The notes under the pieces were generated by a model, which saw only the letters and a list, made by a program, of their open reading frames with translations, did no database searches and had not been told where the DNA came from. Positions 31,274 through 39,400 of a stretch of 64,000 nt of DNA are shown here, in pieces; position 1 is the first letter of the stretch, and each line of letters begins with the position of its first letter. This DNA comes from Virgisporangium aurantiacum (lineage in GTDB: Bacteria > Actinomycetota > Actinomycetes > Mycobacteriales > Micromonosporaceae). The stretch spans positions 1 to 64,000 of the forward strand of contig NZ_BOPG01000072.1 in the NCBI RefSeq assembly GCF_016863635.1, given 5' to 3'. A program made the position numbers and the translations under genes.

Positions 31274-32692
31274 CTAACGCTGAAGGAGATCGAGCACCGC
31301 TACCAGGAGCTTCTCCCGCACCGGGATCGGTGCTGCGTCGAGCACGGCGTTGATCGTCGCCATGCCGTTCGTGGGGCTGCCCGCGGTGAGGTCGAGGCCG
31401 ACCGCGGCGGCGAGTTCGGCGACGACGTCGGGCGTCAGCGTGGCCGGGTCGAGCGTGTCCAGCCCCTCGAACGGTGCCACCGCGGGACCCTTCCGGCGGG
31501 CCGCGTCGACGGCGGCCACCAGCGCGTCGGCGAACTCCGGGACGTGCGGTTCCACCGCCGCCGTCACGGTGAGGTGGGCGGTGCGGCCGAGCCCGCCGAA
31601 CGACATCTGCGGCTGGATGTGCCAGCCGGCCGCGGCGAGCTCGTCGGCCACCACGAACACGTCCACAGCAGGGTCGTCGGAGCGGAACGCGACCACCGGT
31701 GATTCCGGCGTCACCAGCAATGAGAGCCCGTCCACCGCCGAGACCGCCGACGCGAGGCCCCGCGTCGCGGCCAGCGCCTGAGCGGCGAGGGAGCGGTAGC
31801 CGTTCCGGCCGAGGCGCTGCAGAACCGCCCAGGCCGCCGCGATCGGGCCGCCCGCCCGGGTGGACGCGACCGTGGCGTTCACCAGCCCGTACCCGGGCCA
31901 GCCGGCGTAACCGAAGTACTGCGGCTCCCGAAGTGCCGCCGTCCGGTGCAGCAGTACCGACACGCCCTTCGGGCAGTACGCGTACTTGTGCAGGTCGACC
32001 GACACCGACGTGACGCCGGGAACGGAGAAGTCGAACGGCTCGCCGGCCACGCCCAGGTCGCGCCAGAACGGCAGGATCCACCCGCCGAAGCAGGCGTCGA
32101 CGTGGCACCGCACGCCGCGCTCTTCCGCAAGCGCGGCGATCGCGGGCACCGGGTCGACCACGCCGTGCGGATACGCCGGCGCCGACGCCACCACCAGCAC
32201 GGTGTCGGGTCCGATCGCGGCGTCCATGTCGGCGGGTGAAACGCGGAGCGTCGTCGGTGCGATGTCGACAACGTCGAGCGCCACCCGCAGGTAGGCGCCC
32301 GCCTTCGCGAACGCGGGATGTGCCGACGACGGCAGCACCATCCGCGGCGACGCCACGTCGGGCCGGGCGTCCCGGGCCGCCTTCACCGCCAGCAGCACCG
32401 ACTCGGTGCCACCCGACGTGAGGCTGCCGACCCCGCCACCGAGCAGACCCGCCGCGGCCGCCACGATGTCGTTCTCCATCCGCAGCAGCGAGGGGAACGC
32501 CGTCGGGTCGAGGCCGTTCGTCGACGCCGCCAGGCCGTGCGCCTTCAGCGCAAGATCATCAAGGCCGGGGACGGCCGGGTCGTACACGTAGGCGAACAGC
32601 TTCCCGCCGTGGGTGGGCAGATCGCGGGACCGCAGTGCGGCCACCTCGGCCAGGATCTCGTCCACGGCCCGGCCGCGCTCCGGGAGACTCAT
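31274..32692 (-). CDS. PLP-dependent lyase, sphingosine-1-phosphate lyase-like
   Basis: The 472-residue fold-type I enzyme has LTSGGTESVLLAVKAARD (about 90-107), CHVDACFGGWILPFW (Asp of the cofactor, about 195) and SVDLHKYAYCPKGVSVLLHR (Schiff-base Lys, about 235). The spacing and HKYxxxPKG element resemble sphingosine-1-phosphate lyase and related decarboxylases. Bacterial relatives cleave phosphorylated long-chain bases, though many have unknown substrates. No N-terminal membrane anchor is present, unlike the eukaryotic enzyme. The start overlaps the transporter stop by four bases (ATGA), so the two genes are coupled. Confidence 0.85.
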   Translation of the reverse strand: MSLPERGRAVDEILAEVAALRSRDLPTHGGKLFAYVYDPAVPGLDDLALKAHGLAASTNGLDPTAFPSLLRMENDIVAAAAGLLGGGVGSLTSGGTESVLLAVKAARDARPDVASPRMVLPSSAHPAFAKAGAYLRVALDVVDIAPTTLRVSPADMDAAIGPDTVLVVASAPAYPHGVVDPVPAIAALAEERGVRCHVDACFGGWILPFWRDLGVAGEPFDFSVPGVTSVSVDLHKYAYCPKGVSVLLHRTAALREPQYFGYAGWPGYGLVNATVASTRAGGPIAAAWAVLQRLGRNGYRSLAAQALAATRGLASAVSAVDGLSLLVTPESPVVAFRSDDPAVDVFVVADELAAAGWHIQPQMSFGGLGRTAHLTVTAAVEPHVPEFADALVAAVDAARRKGPAVAPFEGLDTLDPATLTPDVVAELAAAVGLDLTAGSPTNGMATINAVLDAAPIPVREKLLVAVLDLLQR

Positions 32693-34011
32693 GCGCGCAC
32701 CACCGATTCCAGTCGTTCCTCAGTGAGGTCGTAACCGCGCAGCAGCACCAGCGCCCCGGCCACCAGCACCGCCGGCAGCACCGTGAAGCCGAGCAGTACG
32801 CCCAGGCGGGCCGACGAAGACTGCGCGATCGACCCTTCCGTATTCGATACGTACCCGAACACCGCCAGCACCAGCGCGTACAGCCCCGGACCGACGGCCA
32901 GCCCGAGCGTCTCCCCCGCCGTCCACAGCCCGGTGAACACGCCCGCCTGCCGCCGGCCGGTGCGGGCGGCGTCGTAGGCGATGCAGTCCGGCAGCATCGC
33001 GAGCCCGAACACCTGCTGGCCGGCGTACCCGACGCCGATCACGGCCGTCACCAGATAGACGACGACCACCGGGACCACCGTCGCGGCCAGCAGCACGGCG
33101 GCGCCGCCCGCGAACAGCAGCGACGCGATCCAGTAGCCGCGCAGCTTGCCCGAGCGCTGCCCGACCCGCTTCCACAGCGGCATCACCAGCAGGGCCGGGC
33201 CGACGAAGCAGGCGAACAGCACGGTCGGGCCGGTCTCCTCGTCCTTCAGCACGTGCGTCGCGAAGTACTGCACCCCGGCGAGCATCGTCGCGATCCCGGC
33301 CGCCTGTACGACAAAGCAGATCAGGAGACCGCGAAAAGCCTTGTTGGACGCGGCGACGCGCAGTTGGGCGCGCAGCGACGGTTCGCTCTCGCCCGCCATC
33401 CGGTTTTCCGCCCCGGCCGTGCCGAAGTACACGCCGAGCACGCCGATCACGATGATCACGGCGACGAACACGCCCATGAGCCGGTGCCCGGCGATCCCGT
33501 CGCCGCCGGCGTTCACCACGACCGGCGCCACCGCGCCCGACACCAGGATCGCCACGGCGAGCACCGCCACCCGCCAGGTCATCAGGCGGGTCCGCTCGGT
33601 GTAGCTGTCGGTCAGTTCGGCCGGCATCGCCACGTAGGGAACCTGGAAGAACGCGAACGCGGTCGCGGTGGCGAGGAAGGCGAGGGCCACGTACAGGGCC
33701 GCCGGGACGCCCGAGCGGAACGGCCCGGCGAAGATCGCCGCGAACAGGACGGCCAGCGTCAGCCCGCCGCCGAGCAGGAACGGCCGCCGCGTTCCGGCCC
33801 GGTCGGAGATGCGCCCGACGATCGGGTTGAACAGCACGTCCCAGGCCTTCGGCGCCAGCACGAGCACGCCGGCGAGCGCCGCCGCGATGCCCAGCGTGTC
33901 GGTGAGGTACGGCAGGAGCAGCAGCCCCGGCACGGTTCCGAACGCGCCGGTGGCCAGCGAACCCAGCGAATAGCCGGCCGGTACGCGAACGGGTAACGCA
34001 ATGTCGCTCAT
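32689..34011 (-). CDS. GPH/MFS-type cation symporter family transporter
   Basis: The 440-residue protein has about 12 membrane segments and belongs to the glycoside-pentoside-hexuronide/MFSD2-like branch of the major facilitator superfamily: PKAWDVLFNPIVGRISDRAGTRRP (about 55-75), VPYVAMPAELTDSYTERTRL (about 125-145), and a second-half loop MPLWKRVGQRSGK. Members bring in sugars, or lysophospholipids in the MFSD2 branch, with Na+ or H+. Coupled with an S1P-lyase-like enzyme, a lipid-like substrate is attractive but not shown. The start follows the ATL gene by 13 bases without a clear ribosome site. Confidence 0.88.
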   Translation of the reverse strand: MSDIALPVRVPAGYSLGSLATGAFGTVPGLLLLPYLTDTLGIAAALAGVLVLAPKAWDVLFNPIVGRISDRAGTRRPFLLGGGLTLAVLFAAIFAGPFRSGVPAALYVALAFLATATAFAFFQVPYVAMPAELTDSYTERTRLMTWRVAVLAVAILVSGAVAPVVVNAGGDGIAGHRLMGVFVAVIIVIGVLGVYFGTAGAENRMAGESEPSLRAQLRVAASNKAFRGLLICFVVQAAGIATMLAGVQYFATHVLKDEETGPTVLFACFVGPALLVMPLWKRVGQRSGKLRGYWIASLLFAGGAAVLLAATVVPVVVVYLVTAVIGVGYAGQQVFGLAMLPDCIAYDAARTGRRQAGVFTGLWTAGETLGLAVGPGLYALVLAVFGYVSNTEGSIAQSSSARLGVLLGFTVLPAVLVAGALVLLRGYDLTEERLESVVRA

Positions 34012-34024
34012 GGTGGAGCGGATG

Positions 34025-34318
34025 TTAATCCTCGGGCCACCAGAGCGCGACCTTGAGATTGACGCGGTCGCCGCGCAGCGGGGTGCCCTCGTTCCGCAGG
34101 CGGCGCAGCGCCTCCTGCTCGTGGCCGGGCACCACCCGTCCGGACGCGTTCACGACGCGGTGCCACGGCACCGGCCCGCCGTAGTGCGACATCACCGCAC
34201 CGACCTGCCGCGGGCCGCCCGCACCGACGTACTCGGCGATCGCGCCGTACGTCATGACGCGGCCGGGCGGGATCCGCTCCACGACGGACAGGACCGTCTC
34301 CGCAAAGTCCTCGTTCAC
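34025..34318 (-). CDS. Alkyltransferase-like (ATL) DNA repair protein
   Basis: The 97-residue protein is an alkyltransferase-like protein. It matches the DNA-binding part of MGMT (ERIPPGRVMTYGAIAEYVG, about 14-32) but the active-site PCHRVV is PWHRVV (about 52-57), so it has Trp in place of the alkyl-accepting Cys. ATL proteins bind O6-alkylguanine and recruit nucleotide excision repair. The length is right for an ATL. The ATG overlaps the end of proB by four bases (ATGA), so translation is coupled. Confidence 0.92.
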   Translation of the reverse strand: MNEDFAETVLSVVERIPPGRVMTYGAIAEYVGAGGPRQVGAVMSHYGGPVPWHRVVNASGRVVPGHEQEALRRLRNEGTPLRGDRVNLKVALWWPED

Positions 34319-35409
34319 AGGAGCACCAGATCATCCCGGTGCACCACTTCCCGCCCGTACCCCGGGCCCAGGTCGGCGGTCTGCCGGCCCAGCAGCCCGG
34401 GCAGTTCGACGGCGTCGTAGTTGACCAGGCCGCGCGCCACCGGGTGGCCGGCCGGATCGACCAGGTCGACCGGATCCCCGGCCGCGAACCGCCCGTCGAC
34501 CGACACGATGCCGGCCGGCAGCAGCGACGCGCGCCGGTCGACCACCGCGCGGACGGCGCCGGCATCGAGCGTCAGGCGGCCGCGCGGCGCTGTTGCGTGG
34601 GCCAGCCAGAACAGCCGCGCGGCCGGCCGGGCCCGGATCTGGTGGAAGAGCGTGCCGACCTCCGCGCCGCTCAGGGCCGCGGCGGCCTGCGGCGCCGAGG
34701 TCAGCACCACGGGGACGCCCGAGTAGGCGGCGATCCGGGCCGCCTCGATCTTGGTGACCATGCCGCCCGTGCCGATACCCGACCGGGTCTTGCCGATGCT
34801 GATCCCGGCGAGGTCCGCGAAATCCTTGACCTCCGACAGCCGCTCGGCGCCCGGCTTGCTGGGATCGCCGGTGTACAGGCCGTCCACATCGGACAGCAGC
34901 ACCAGCAGGTCGGCCCGCACCAGCGCGGCCACCAGCGCCGCCAGCCGGTCGTTGTCGCCGAACCGGATCTCCTCGGTGGCGACCGTGTCGTTCTCGTTCA
35001 CGATCGGCAGGGCACCGAGGTCGAGCAGCTTCTGCAGCGTCCGGTAGGCGTTGCGGTAGTGGGCGCGCCGGGTCACGTCGTCGACCGTCAGCAGCACCTG
35101 GCCGACGACGCGGCTGTACCGGCCGAACGACTCGGTGTACGCGCGCATCAGCAGGCCCTGGCCGACGCTCGCGGCCGCCTGCTGGGTGGCCAGATCACGC
35201 GGCCGGCGGGGCAGGCCGAGCGGCGCCAGGCCGGCCGCGATCGCACCCGACGACACCAGCACCGTCTCGGCATCGGCTGCCGCGATCGCGTCGACGAGCG
35301 CGTCGACGCGGGCCGGGTCGAGACCGCCGGCCGGCGTCGTCAACGACGACGATCCGACCTTGACCACGATCCGGCGTGCCGTGGTGACCTGTGCCCGCAC
35401 GGAAGCCAT
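34315..35409 (-). CDS. proB: Glutamate 5-kinase
   Basis: This 364-residue enzyme makes the first committed step of proline synthesis, phosphorylating glutamate with ATP. The amino-acid-kinase domain shows RIVVKVGSSSLTTPAGG (about 14-30), VLVSSGAIAAG (about 50), IVNENDTVATEEIRFGDNDRL (about 140-160) and GTGGMVTKIEAARIA (about 212). The C-terminal PUA domain (about 275-360) is present. obg and proA, often next to it, are not beside it here: downstream are ATL, transporter, lyase and nuoB, which may share the transcript. Confidence 0.97.
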   Translation of the reverse strand: MASVRAQVTTARRIVVKVGSSSLTTPAGGLDPARVDALVDAIAAADAETVLVSSGAIAAGLAPLGLPRRPRDLATQQAAASVGQGLLMRAYTESFGRYSRVVGQVLLTVDDVTRRAHYRNAYRTLQKLLDLGALPIVNENDTVATEEIRFGDNDRLAALVAALVRADLLVLLSDVDGLYTGDPSKPGAERLSEVKDFADLAGISIGKTRSGIGTGGMVTKIEAARIAAYSGVPVVLTSAPQAAAALSGAEVGTLFHQIRARPAARLFWLAHATAPRGRLTLDAGAVRAVVDRRASLLPAGIVSVDGRFAAGDPVDLVDPAGHPVARGLVNYDAVELPGLLGRQTADLGPGYGREVVHRDDLVLL

Positions 35410-35468
35410 TCTCGTCTGCGGCCGGCTACCCGCCCACGCCGGTTCCCACTGGGTGATCGGGACCTACG

Positions 35469-36275
35469 TCACTGGAAGGCGCGGATCGCGGTGAGCGTGG
35501 TGTGCACGTCGAACGCGGGGCCGTCGTCGCTCGCCCAGGCGCCGTCGTGGCGCTGGGTGTTGGTGAGGCGCTGACGGGCGGACTGCAACAGCCAGTCCTC
35601 CGCGTTCATGCCGACCCGGCGCAGCGACGCGGCAAGCGACGCGGTGTCGGCCGGCGACATGTCGGGCACCCGCTCGGCGAGGATCACCTGGATCTGCGCC
35701 GACTCGTAGTACGAGCCGAGGTGGAACAGCAGGGCGCAGCCCAGCCAGCCCGCGGCCAGGTACGACGGCCACGCGCCGTTCTGGTTCAGCGTCGACTTGA
35801 ACGCCTCGCCGGCCATCGCCACCTGCTGGTGGTACTCCGGCTGCTGGTCGTAGGCCGGCGGCGGCGGTGCCGAGACGGCTAGCCAGTACGCGGCGTTCAC
35901 GGTCTGGTAGACGGTTGCCTCCGGATCGCCGGGCATCGCCCACGGCGGGGCGACCGCGGCGAGCGACTCGTCTTCCTGCCAGTAGCCCTCGGGATACTGG
36001 CACCGGGCGAGCCAGGCGATGGCCGCCCGGGCCACCGGCCGGTGCATTGCGTTGAGGTCAGCCAGTTCACTCAGCCGGAAGCAGGTGGCGTCGACCGACG
36101 GGACGGCCGAGCTCGACAGGGCCGGAAACCCCCCGTCGGGCAGATCGCCGAACTCGGCCTTCTCCAGTACTTCGACATTGGGCGTGGTGCCGGACCGCAG
36201 GAAGCTCAGACGGGCGCGGTCGACCGAATCGCCGTGCGCCACGACGTACCCGATGGCGGCATCAAGGTCAGCCAT
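35469..36275 (-). CDS. Squalene-cyclase/prenyltransferase-repeat protein
   Basis: The 268-residue protein appears to form an alpha/alpha toroid with repeats seen as DGGFPAL..., GYWQEDESL and DGAWASDDGP, the QW-type motif of terpene cyclases and prenyltransferase beta subunits. It has no DCTAE or DXDD catalytic motif that I can see, so enzymatic activity is doubtful. Relatives in actinobacteria are annotated as prenyltransferase-repeat proteins of unknown role. It lies alone between moeZ and proB on the same strand, without overlap. Confidence 0.65.
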   Translation of the reverse strand: MADLDAAIGYVVAHGDSVDRARLSFLRSGTTPNVEVLEKAEFGDLPDGGFPALSSSAVPSVDATCFRLSELADLNAMHRPVARAAIAWLARCQYPEGYWQEDESLAAVAPPWAMPGDPEATVYQTVNAAYWLAVSAPPPPAYDQQPEYHQQVAMAGEAFKSTLNQNGAWPSYLAAGWLGCALLFHLGSYYESAQIQVILAERVPDMSPADTASLAASLRRVGMNAEDWLLQSARQRLTNTQRHDGAWASDDGPAFDVHTTLTAIRAFQ

Positions 36276-36326
36276 GGCGGCAACGCTAGCCGAGCCGGCC
36301 GCGCCTCACCTGTCACTTAACTAACA

Positions 36327-37514
36327 TCAGTAAATCGGGAGCGACGGGTCGATCTGCTTGACCCAGCCCACGACGCCGCCCTGAACGTGCACCGCGTCCT
36401 TGAATCCGGCGTTCTTCACCGCGGCCAGCGCCTCGGCCGACCGGACGCCGGACTTGCAGTACAGCACCAGCTGGCGGTCCTGCGGCAGGTCGGCGAGCGC
36501 CGACCCGTTGAGGATGTCGCCCTTCGGGATCAGCTTCGAGCCGGGGATCGCGACGATCTCGTACTCGTTCGGCTCGCGCACGTCGATCAGCTCGATCGAC
36601 TTGCCGGCGTCGAGCCAGTCCTTCAGCTCGCGCGGGGTGATCGTGGACCCCTGCGCCGCGTCGGCCGCCTCGTCGGAGACCGCGCCGCAGAAGTCGTCGT
36701 AGTCGATGAGGCCGGTGACCGTCGGGTTCTCGCCGCAGATCGCGCAGTTCGGGTCCTTCCGGACCTTGATCTTGCGGTAGCTCATCTCCAGGGCGTCGTA
36801 GACGACGAGCCTGCCGACCAGCGGCTCGCCGATGCCGGTGAGCAGCTTGATCGCCTCGGTGACCTGGATCGACCCGATCGACGCGCACAGCACGCCGAGC
36901 ACGCCGCCCTCGGCGCACGACGGCACCATGCCGGGCGGCGGGGGCTCCGGGTAGAGGCAGCGGTAGCACGGGCCGTGCTCGGCCCAGAACACGCTGGCCT
37001 GCCCGTCGAACCGGTAGATCGAGCCCCACACGTACGGCTTCTTCAGGAACACCGCCGCGTCGTTGACCATGTAGCGGGTCGCGAAGTTGTCGGTGCCGTC
37101 GACGATCAGGTCGTACCGGGCGAAGATCTCCATGACGTTGTCGTTGGTCAACGCCTCGTTGTGGATGATCACGTTGACCAGCGGGTTGATCTCGCGGATC
37201 GACTCCGCGGCCGACTCGGCCTTCGGCTTACCGATGTCGCTCTGCCCGTGGATGATCTGGCGCTGCAGGTTCGACTCGTCGACCGTGTCGAACTCCACGA
37301 TGCCGAGCGTGCCGACACCGGCGGCGGCGAGGTACATCAGCGCCGGCGACCCGAGCCCGCCGGCGCCCACACAGAGCACCTTGGCGTTCTTCAGCCGTTT
37401 CTGCCCGGCCATTCCCACGTCGGGAATGATCAGGTGACGCGAGTAGCGACGGACCTCGTCGATGGTGAGTTCGGCGGCTGGCTCGACCAGCGGCGGCAAC
37501 GACATGGTGCCCAT
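36327..37514 (-). CDS. moeZ: Adenylyltransferase/sulfurtransferase MoeZ
   Basis: The 395-residue protein joins a ThiF/MoeB E1-like domain to a C-terminal rhodanese domain. GAGGLGSPALMYLAAAGVG (about 51-69) binds ATP, and DGTDNFATRYMVND follows near 137. Zinc-type pairs CYRC (about 185) and CAIC (about 256) are visible. The rhodanese loop is YCKSGVRSAEAL (active Cys about 348). In actinobacteria MoeZ adenylates and thiolates the ubiquitin-like sulfur carriers MoaD, ThiS and CysO, feeding molybdopterin, thiamine and cysteine. The start may be either ATG 37514 or ATG 37505; GAGG precedes the first. Confidence 0.96.
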   Translation of the reverse strand: MGTMSLPPLVEPAAELTIDEVRRYSRHLIIPDVGMAGQKRLKNAKVLCVGAGGLGSPALMYLAAAGVGTLGIVEFDTVDESNLQRQIIHGQSDIGKPKAESAAESIREINPLVNVIIHNEALTNDNVMEIFARYDLIVDGTDNFATRYMVNDAAVFLKKPYVWGSIYRFDGQASVFWAEHGPCYRCLYPEPPPPGMVPSCAEGGVLGVLCASIGSIQVTEAIKLLTGIGEPLVGRLVVYDALEMSYRKIKVRKDPNCAICGENPTVTGLIDYDDFCGAVSDEAADAAQGSTITPRELKDWLDAGKSIELIDVREPNEYEIVAIPGSKLIPKGDILNGSALADLPQDRQLVLYCKSGVRSAEALAAVKNAGFKDAVHVQGGVVGWVKQIDPSLPIY

Positions 37515-37548
37515 TGTGCCTCTTGGTTCCGGCAGGCGGCGGTGACGT

Positions 37549-38367
37549 TCACTTCACCGCGCGTCCGGAATATCTTTTGCCGTTGATGTAGGGCCAGGCG
37601 TTCGCCACGCAGCCGTTCAGGCCATAGGTCTGCTGCTGCATCACCGGCGCCGGGCGGCCCCGGCCCGGGCAGGCCTCGTGGCCGCGCCCGAGTTGGTGAC
37701 CGACCTCGTGGTTCACCAGGTACCGGCGGTACTCGTCGAGCGGGGCGCCGTAGTTCGGGATGGCGGTCAGCCAGCGGGCCAGGTTCAGCACCACCCGTCC
37801 GGGGAGCCGGCAGGACGAGTACCCCTCGGTCTTCAGTCCGCCGGTCGCGCAGATCGCCTCCGACGTCGCCGGGGTCGCCAGCAGCACGGTGAAGTCGGCG
37901 TCGTCGTCGCCGGACACCAGCTGCAGGCGCAGGGAGCCGTTCGCGGTCCAGCTGCGCGGGTCGCCGAGCACCGACTCGATGATCATGGCGACGTCCAGCG
38001 GCTCCTGCCCGGAGCCGACCTCGACCGTCACCTTGTAGCGGTGCAGCGGCCCGGCCGTGCCGCGAACCGGACCGGTCGCGGACGCCGTTGCGAACCGGCC
38101 GGTGCCCGTGCGGGGCACGGTCGCTGCAGCCGTTTTGTCGCCGGGAGAGGCGACGGGCCGGCCGGCGGCCTGCGTCGCCGGTGGCGCTGTTTCGGACGGG
38201 GACGGTGGTGCGGTCGGTCGGAGCGTGCCGGGTGCGACCAGGTACGGGTCAACGGGACCGGGGACGCCGTCGGGCGTGAACCCCGAGCCGAACCGGGATC
38301 CGATGGCGGCGCCCGCGCCGAGCAGCACCGCCGCGGCGATCGCGAATCGAAGCAGAATCGACCCCAT
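37549..38367 (-). CDS. DUF3152 secreted metalloprotease-like protein
   Basis: The 272-residue protein begins with a signal or anchor (LRFAIAAAVLLGAGAAIG) and a Pro/Thr/Ala-rich linker to about residue 105, then a DUF3152 domain. It contains HEVGHQLGRGHEACPGRG (HExxHxxxxxH zinc motif, about 217-234) and a later methionine (PVMQQQ) like the Met-turn of metzincins. So it is probably a zinc protease or a relative outside the membrane. SSCRLPGRVV and EACPGRGR have cysteines that may form a disulphide. It follows the hydrolase gene by 27 bases on the same strand. Confidence 0.85.
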   Translation of the reverse strand: MGSILLRFAIAAAVLLGAGAAIGSRFGSGFTPDGVPGPVDPYLVAPGTLRPTAPPSPSETAPPATQAAGRPVASPGDKTAAATVPRTGTGRFATASATGPVRGTAGPLHRYKVTVEVGSGQEPLDVAMIIESVLGDPRSWTANGSLRLQLVSGDDDADFTVLLATPATSEAICATGGLKTEGYSSCRLPGRVVLNLARWLTAIPNYGAPLDEYRRYLVNHEVGHQLGRGHEACPGRGRPAPVMQQQTYGLNGCVANAWPYINGKRYSGRAVK

Positions 38368-38394
38368 GATGTTCCAGCATGGCTTGCTTTGCCC

Positions 38395-39363
38395 CTATTT
38401 GGGGGTGATTGCCGGCGACCGCTGATCGTCGAGCATGCCCAGGATCGCGCGGGCCACGATCTGCGGACGCTCGATCTGGGCCACGTGACCGGCATCGTCG
38501 AGCATGAGCAGGCGGCTGTCCGGGATCACCTTCGCGACCTGGGCCGGCACCCGGGTGTCGACCAGTTGATCGTGGCTGCCGCCGATCACCAGCGTGGGCG
38601 CCGTGATCCTCTTCGCGATGCGCCACAGCGACCCCGCGCCGGGCAGGTAGGCGCGCAGGAAGCTGGTGACCAGCCCGCGCAGGCACCCGACGTACGCGGC
38701 CGGGTAGTGCGGCACCGAGTACCGCAACTCGATCTCCTTCCGCGCGTCGATCCGGCGCTGCTCCGGCAGCCCCTCGGGGTCGGCGAAACAGGCCTTGACC
38801 ACCATCGCGAACATGTCGTCGACCGACATCGTCGACATGTGCCGGGCGGCGAGACGGTGCGCGTACGGCAGCAGCACGAACGGCGCGAACCGGCCCTGTG
38901 CCGACCGGCGCGGGTCGAGGAACGGCATGGCCGGCGACACCAGCGTGAGCGTGCGGACGAGGTCGGGACGCAGCCCGGCGACCCGCACCGACACCGACCC
39001 GCCGAGCGAGTTGCCCACCAGGTGCACCGGGCCCCGATCGGACCACTCGAGATACCGGATCACCCGGTTGGCCAGCGCGGCGATCGTGTACCGGCGGCCG
39101 GGGTCGCTCAGCCCGAAGCCGGGCAGGTCGATCGCCTCGCCGTCCCAGCGGTCGGCCATGAAGTGCGCGAGGTCGATCCAGTTGTTGGCCGAGCCGCCCA
39201 GTCCGTGGACGTAGAGCGCGGGTTCCGCGGCTTCGCCGCGCGACGGCGTGCGCCGGACGAACGTCTGCGTGCCGTCGATCGTCACCGGGTTGCCCGGCCA
39301 CGGCTCGGGCAGCGTTTCCGGGACGTTCAACTCCGATTCAGGTGCCAGCAGCGCGCGCTTCAC
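38395..39363 (-). CDS. Alpha/beta hydrolase
   Basis: The 322-residue enzyme has an alpha/beta hydrolase fold: LYVHGLGGSANNW (oxyanion loop, about 50-62), VGNSLGGSVSVRVAG (nucleophile Ser, about 118), IGGSHDQLVDTRVPA (acid Asp, about 268) and DDAGHVAQIERP (His, about 295). A lid-like insert around 150-235 suggests hydrophobic esters. Substrate is unknown. GTG 39361-39363 or the TTG just before may be the start; neither has a good ribosome site. It sits between the Pro-rich protein and DUF3152 gene on the same strand. Confidence 0.88.
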   Translation of the reverse strand: MKRALLAPESELNVPETLPEPWPGNPVTIDGTQTFVRRTPSRGEAAEPALYVHGLGGSANNWIDLAHFMADRWDGEAIDLPGFGLSDPGRRYTIAALANRVIRYLEWSDRGPVHLVGNSLGGSVSVRVAGLRPDLVRTLTLVSPAMPFLDPRRSAQGRFAPFVLLPYAHRLAARHMSTMSVDDMFAMVVKACFADPEGLPEQRRIDARKEIELRYSVPHYPAAYVGCLRGLVTSFLRAYLPGAGSLWRIAKRITAPTLVIGGSHDQLVDTRVPAQVAKVIPDSRLLMLDDAGHVAQIERPQIVARAILGMLDDQRSPAITPK

Positions 39364-39400
39364 CAATCAACTGTGCACGATGAGGCCTGTCGCGATCTAC

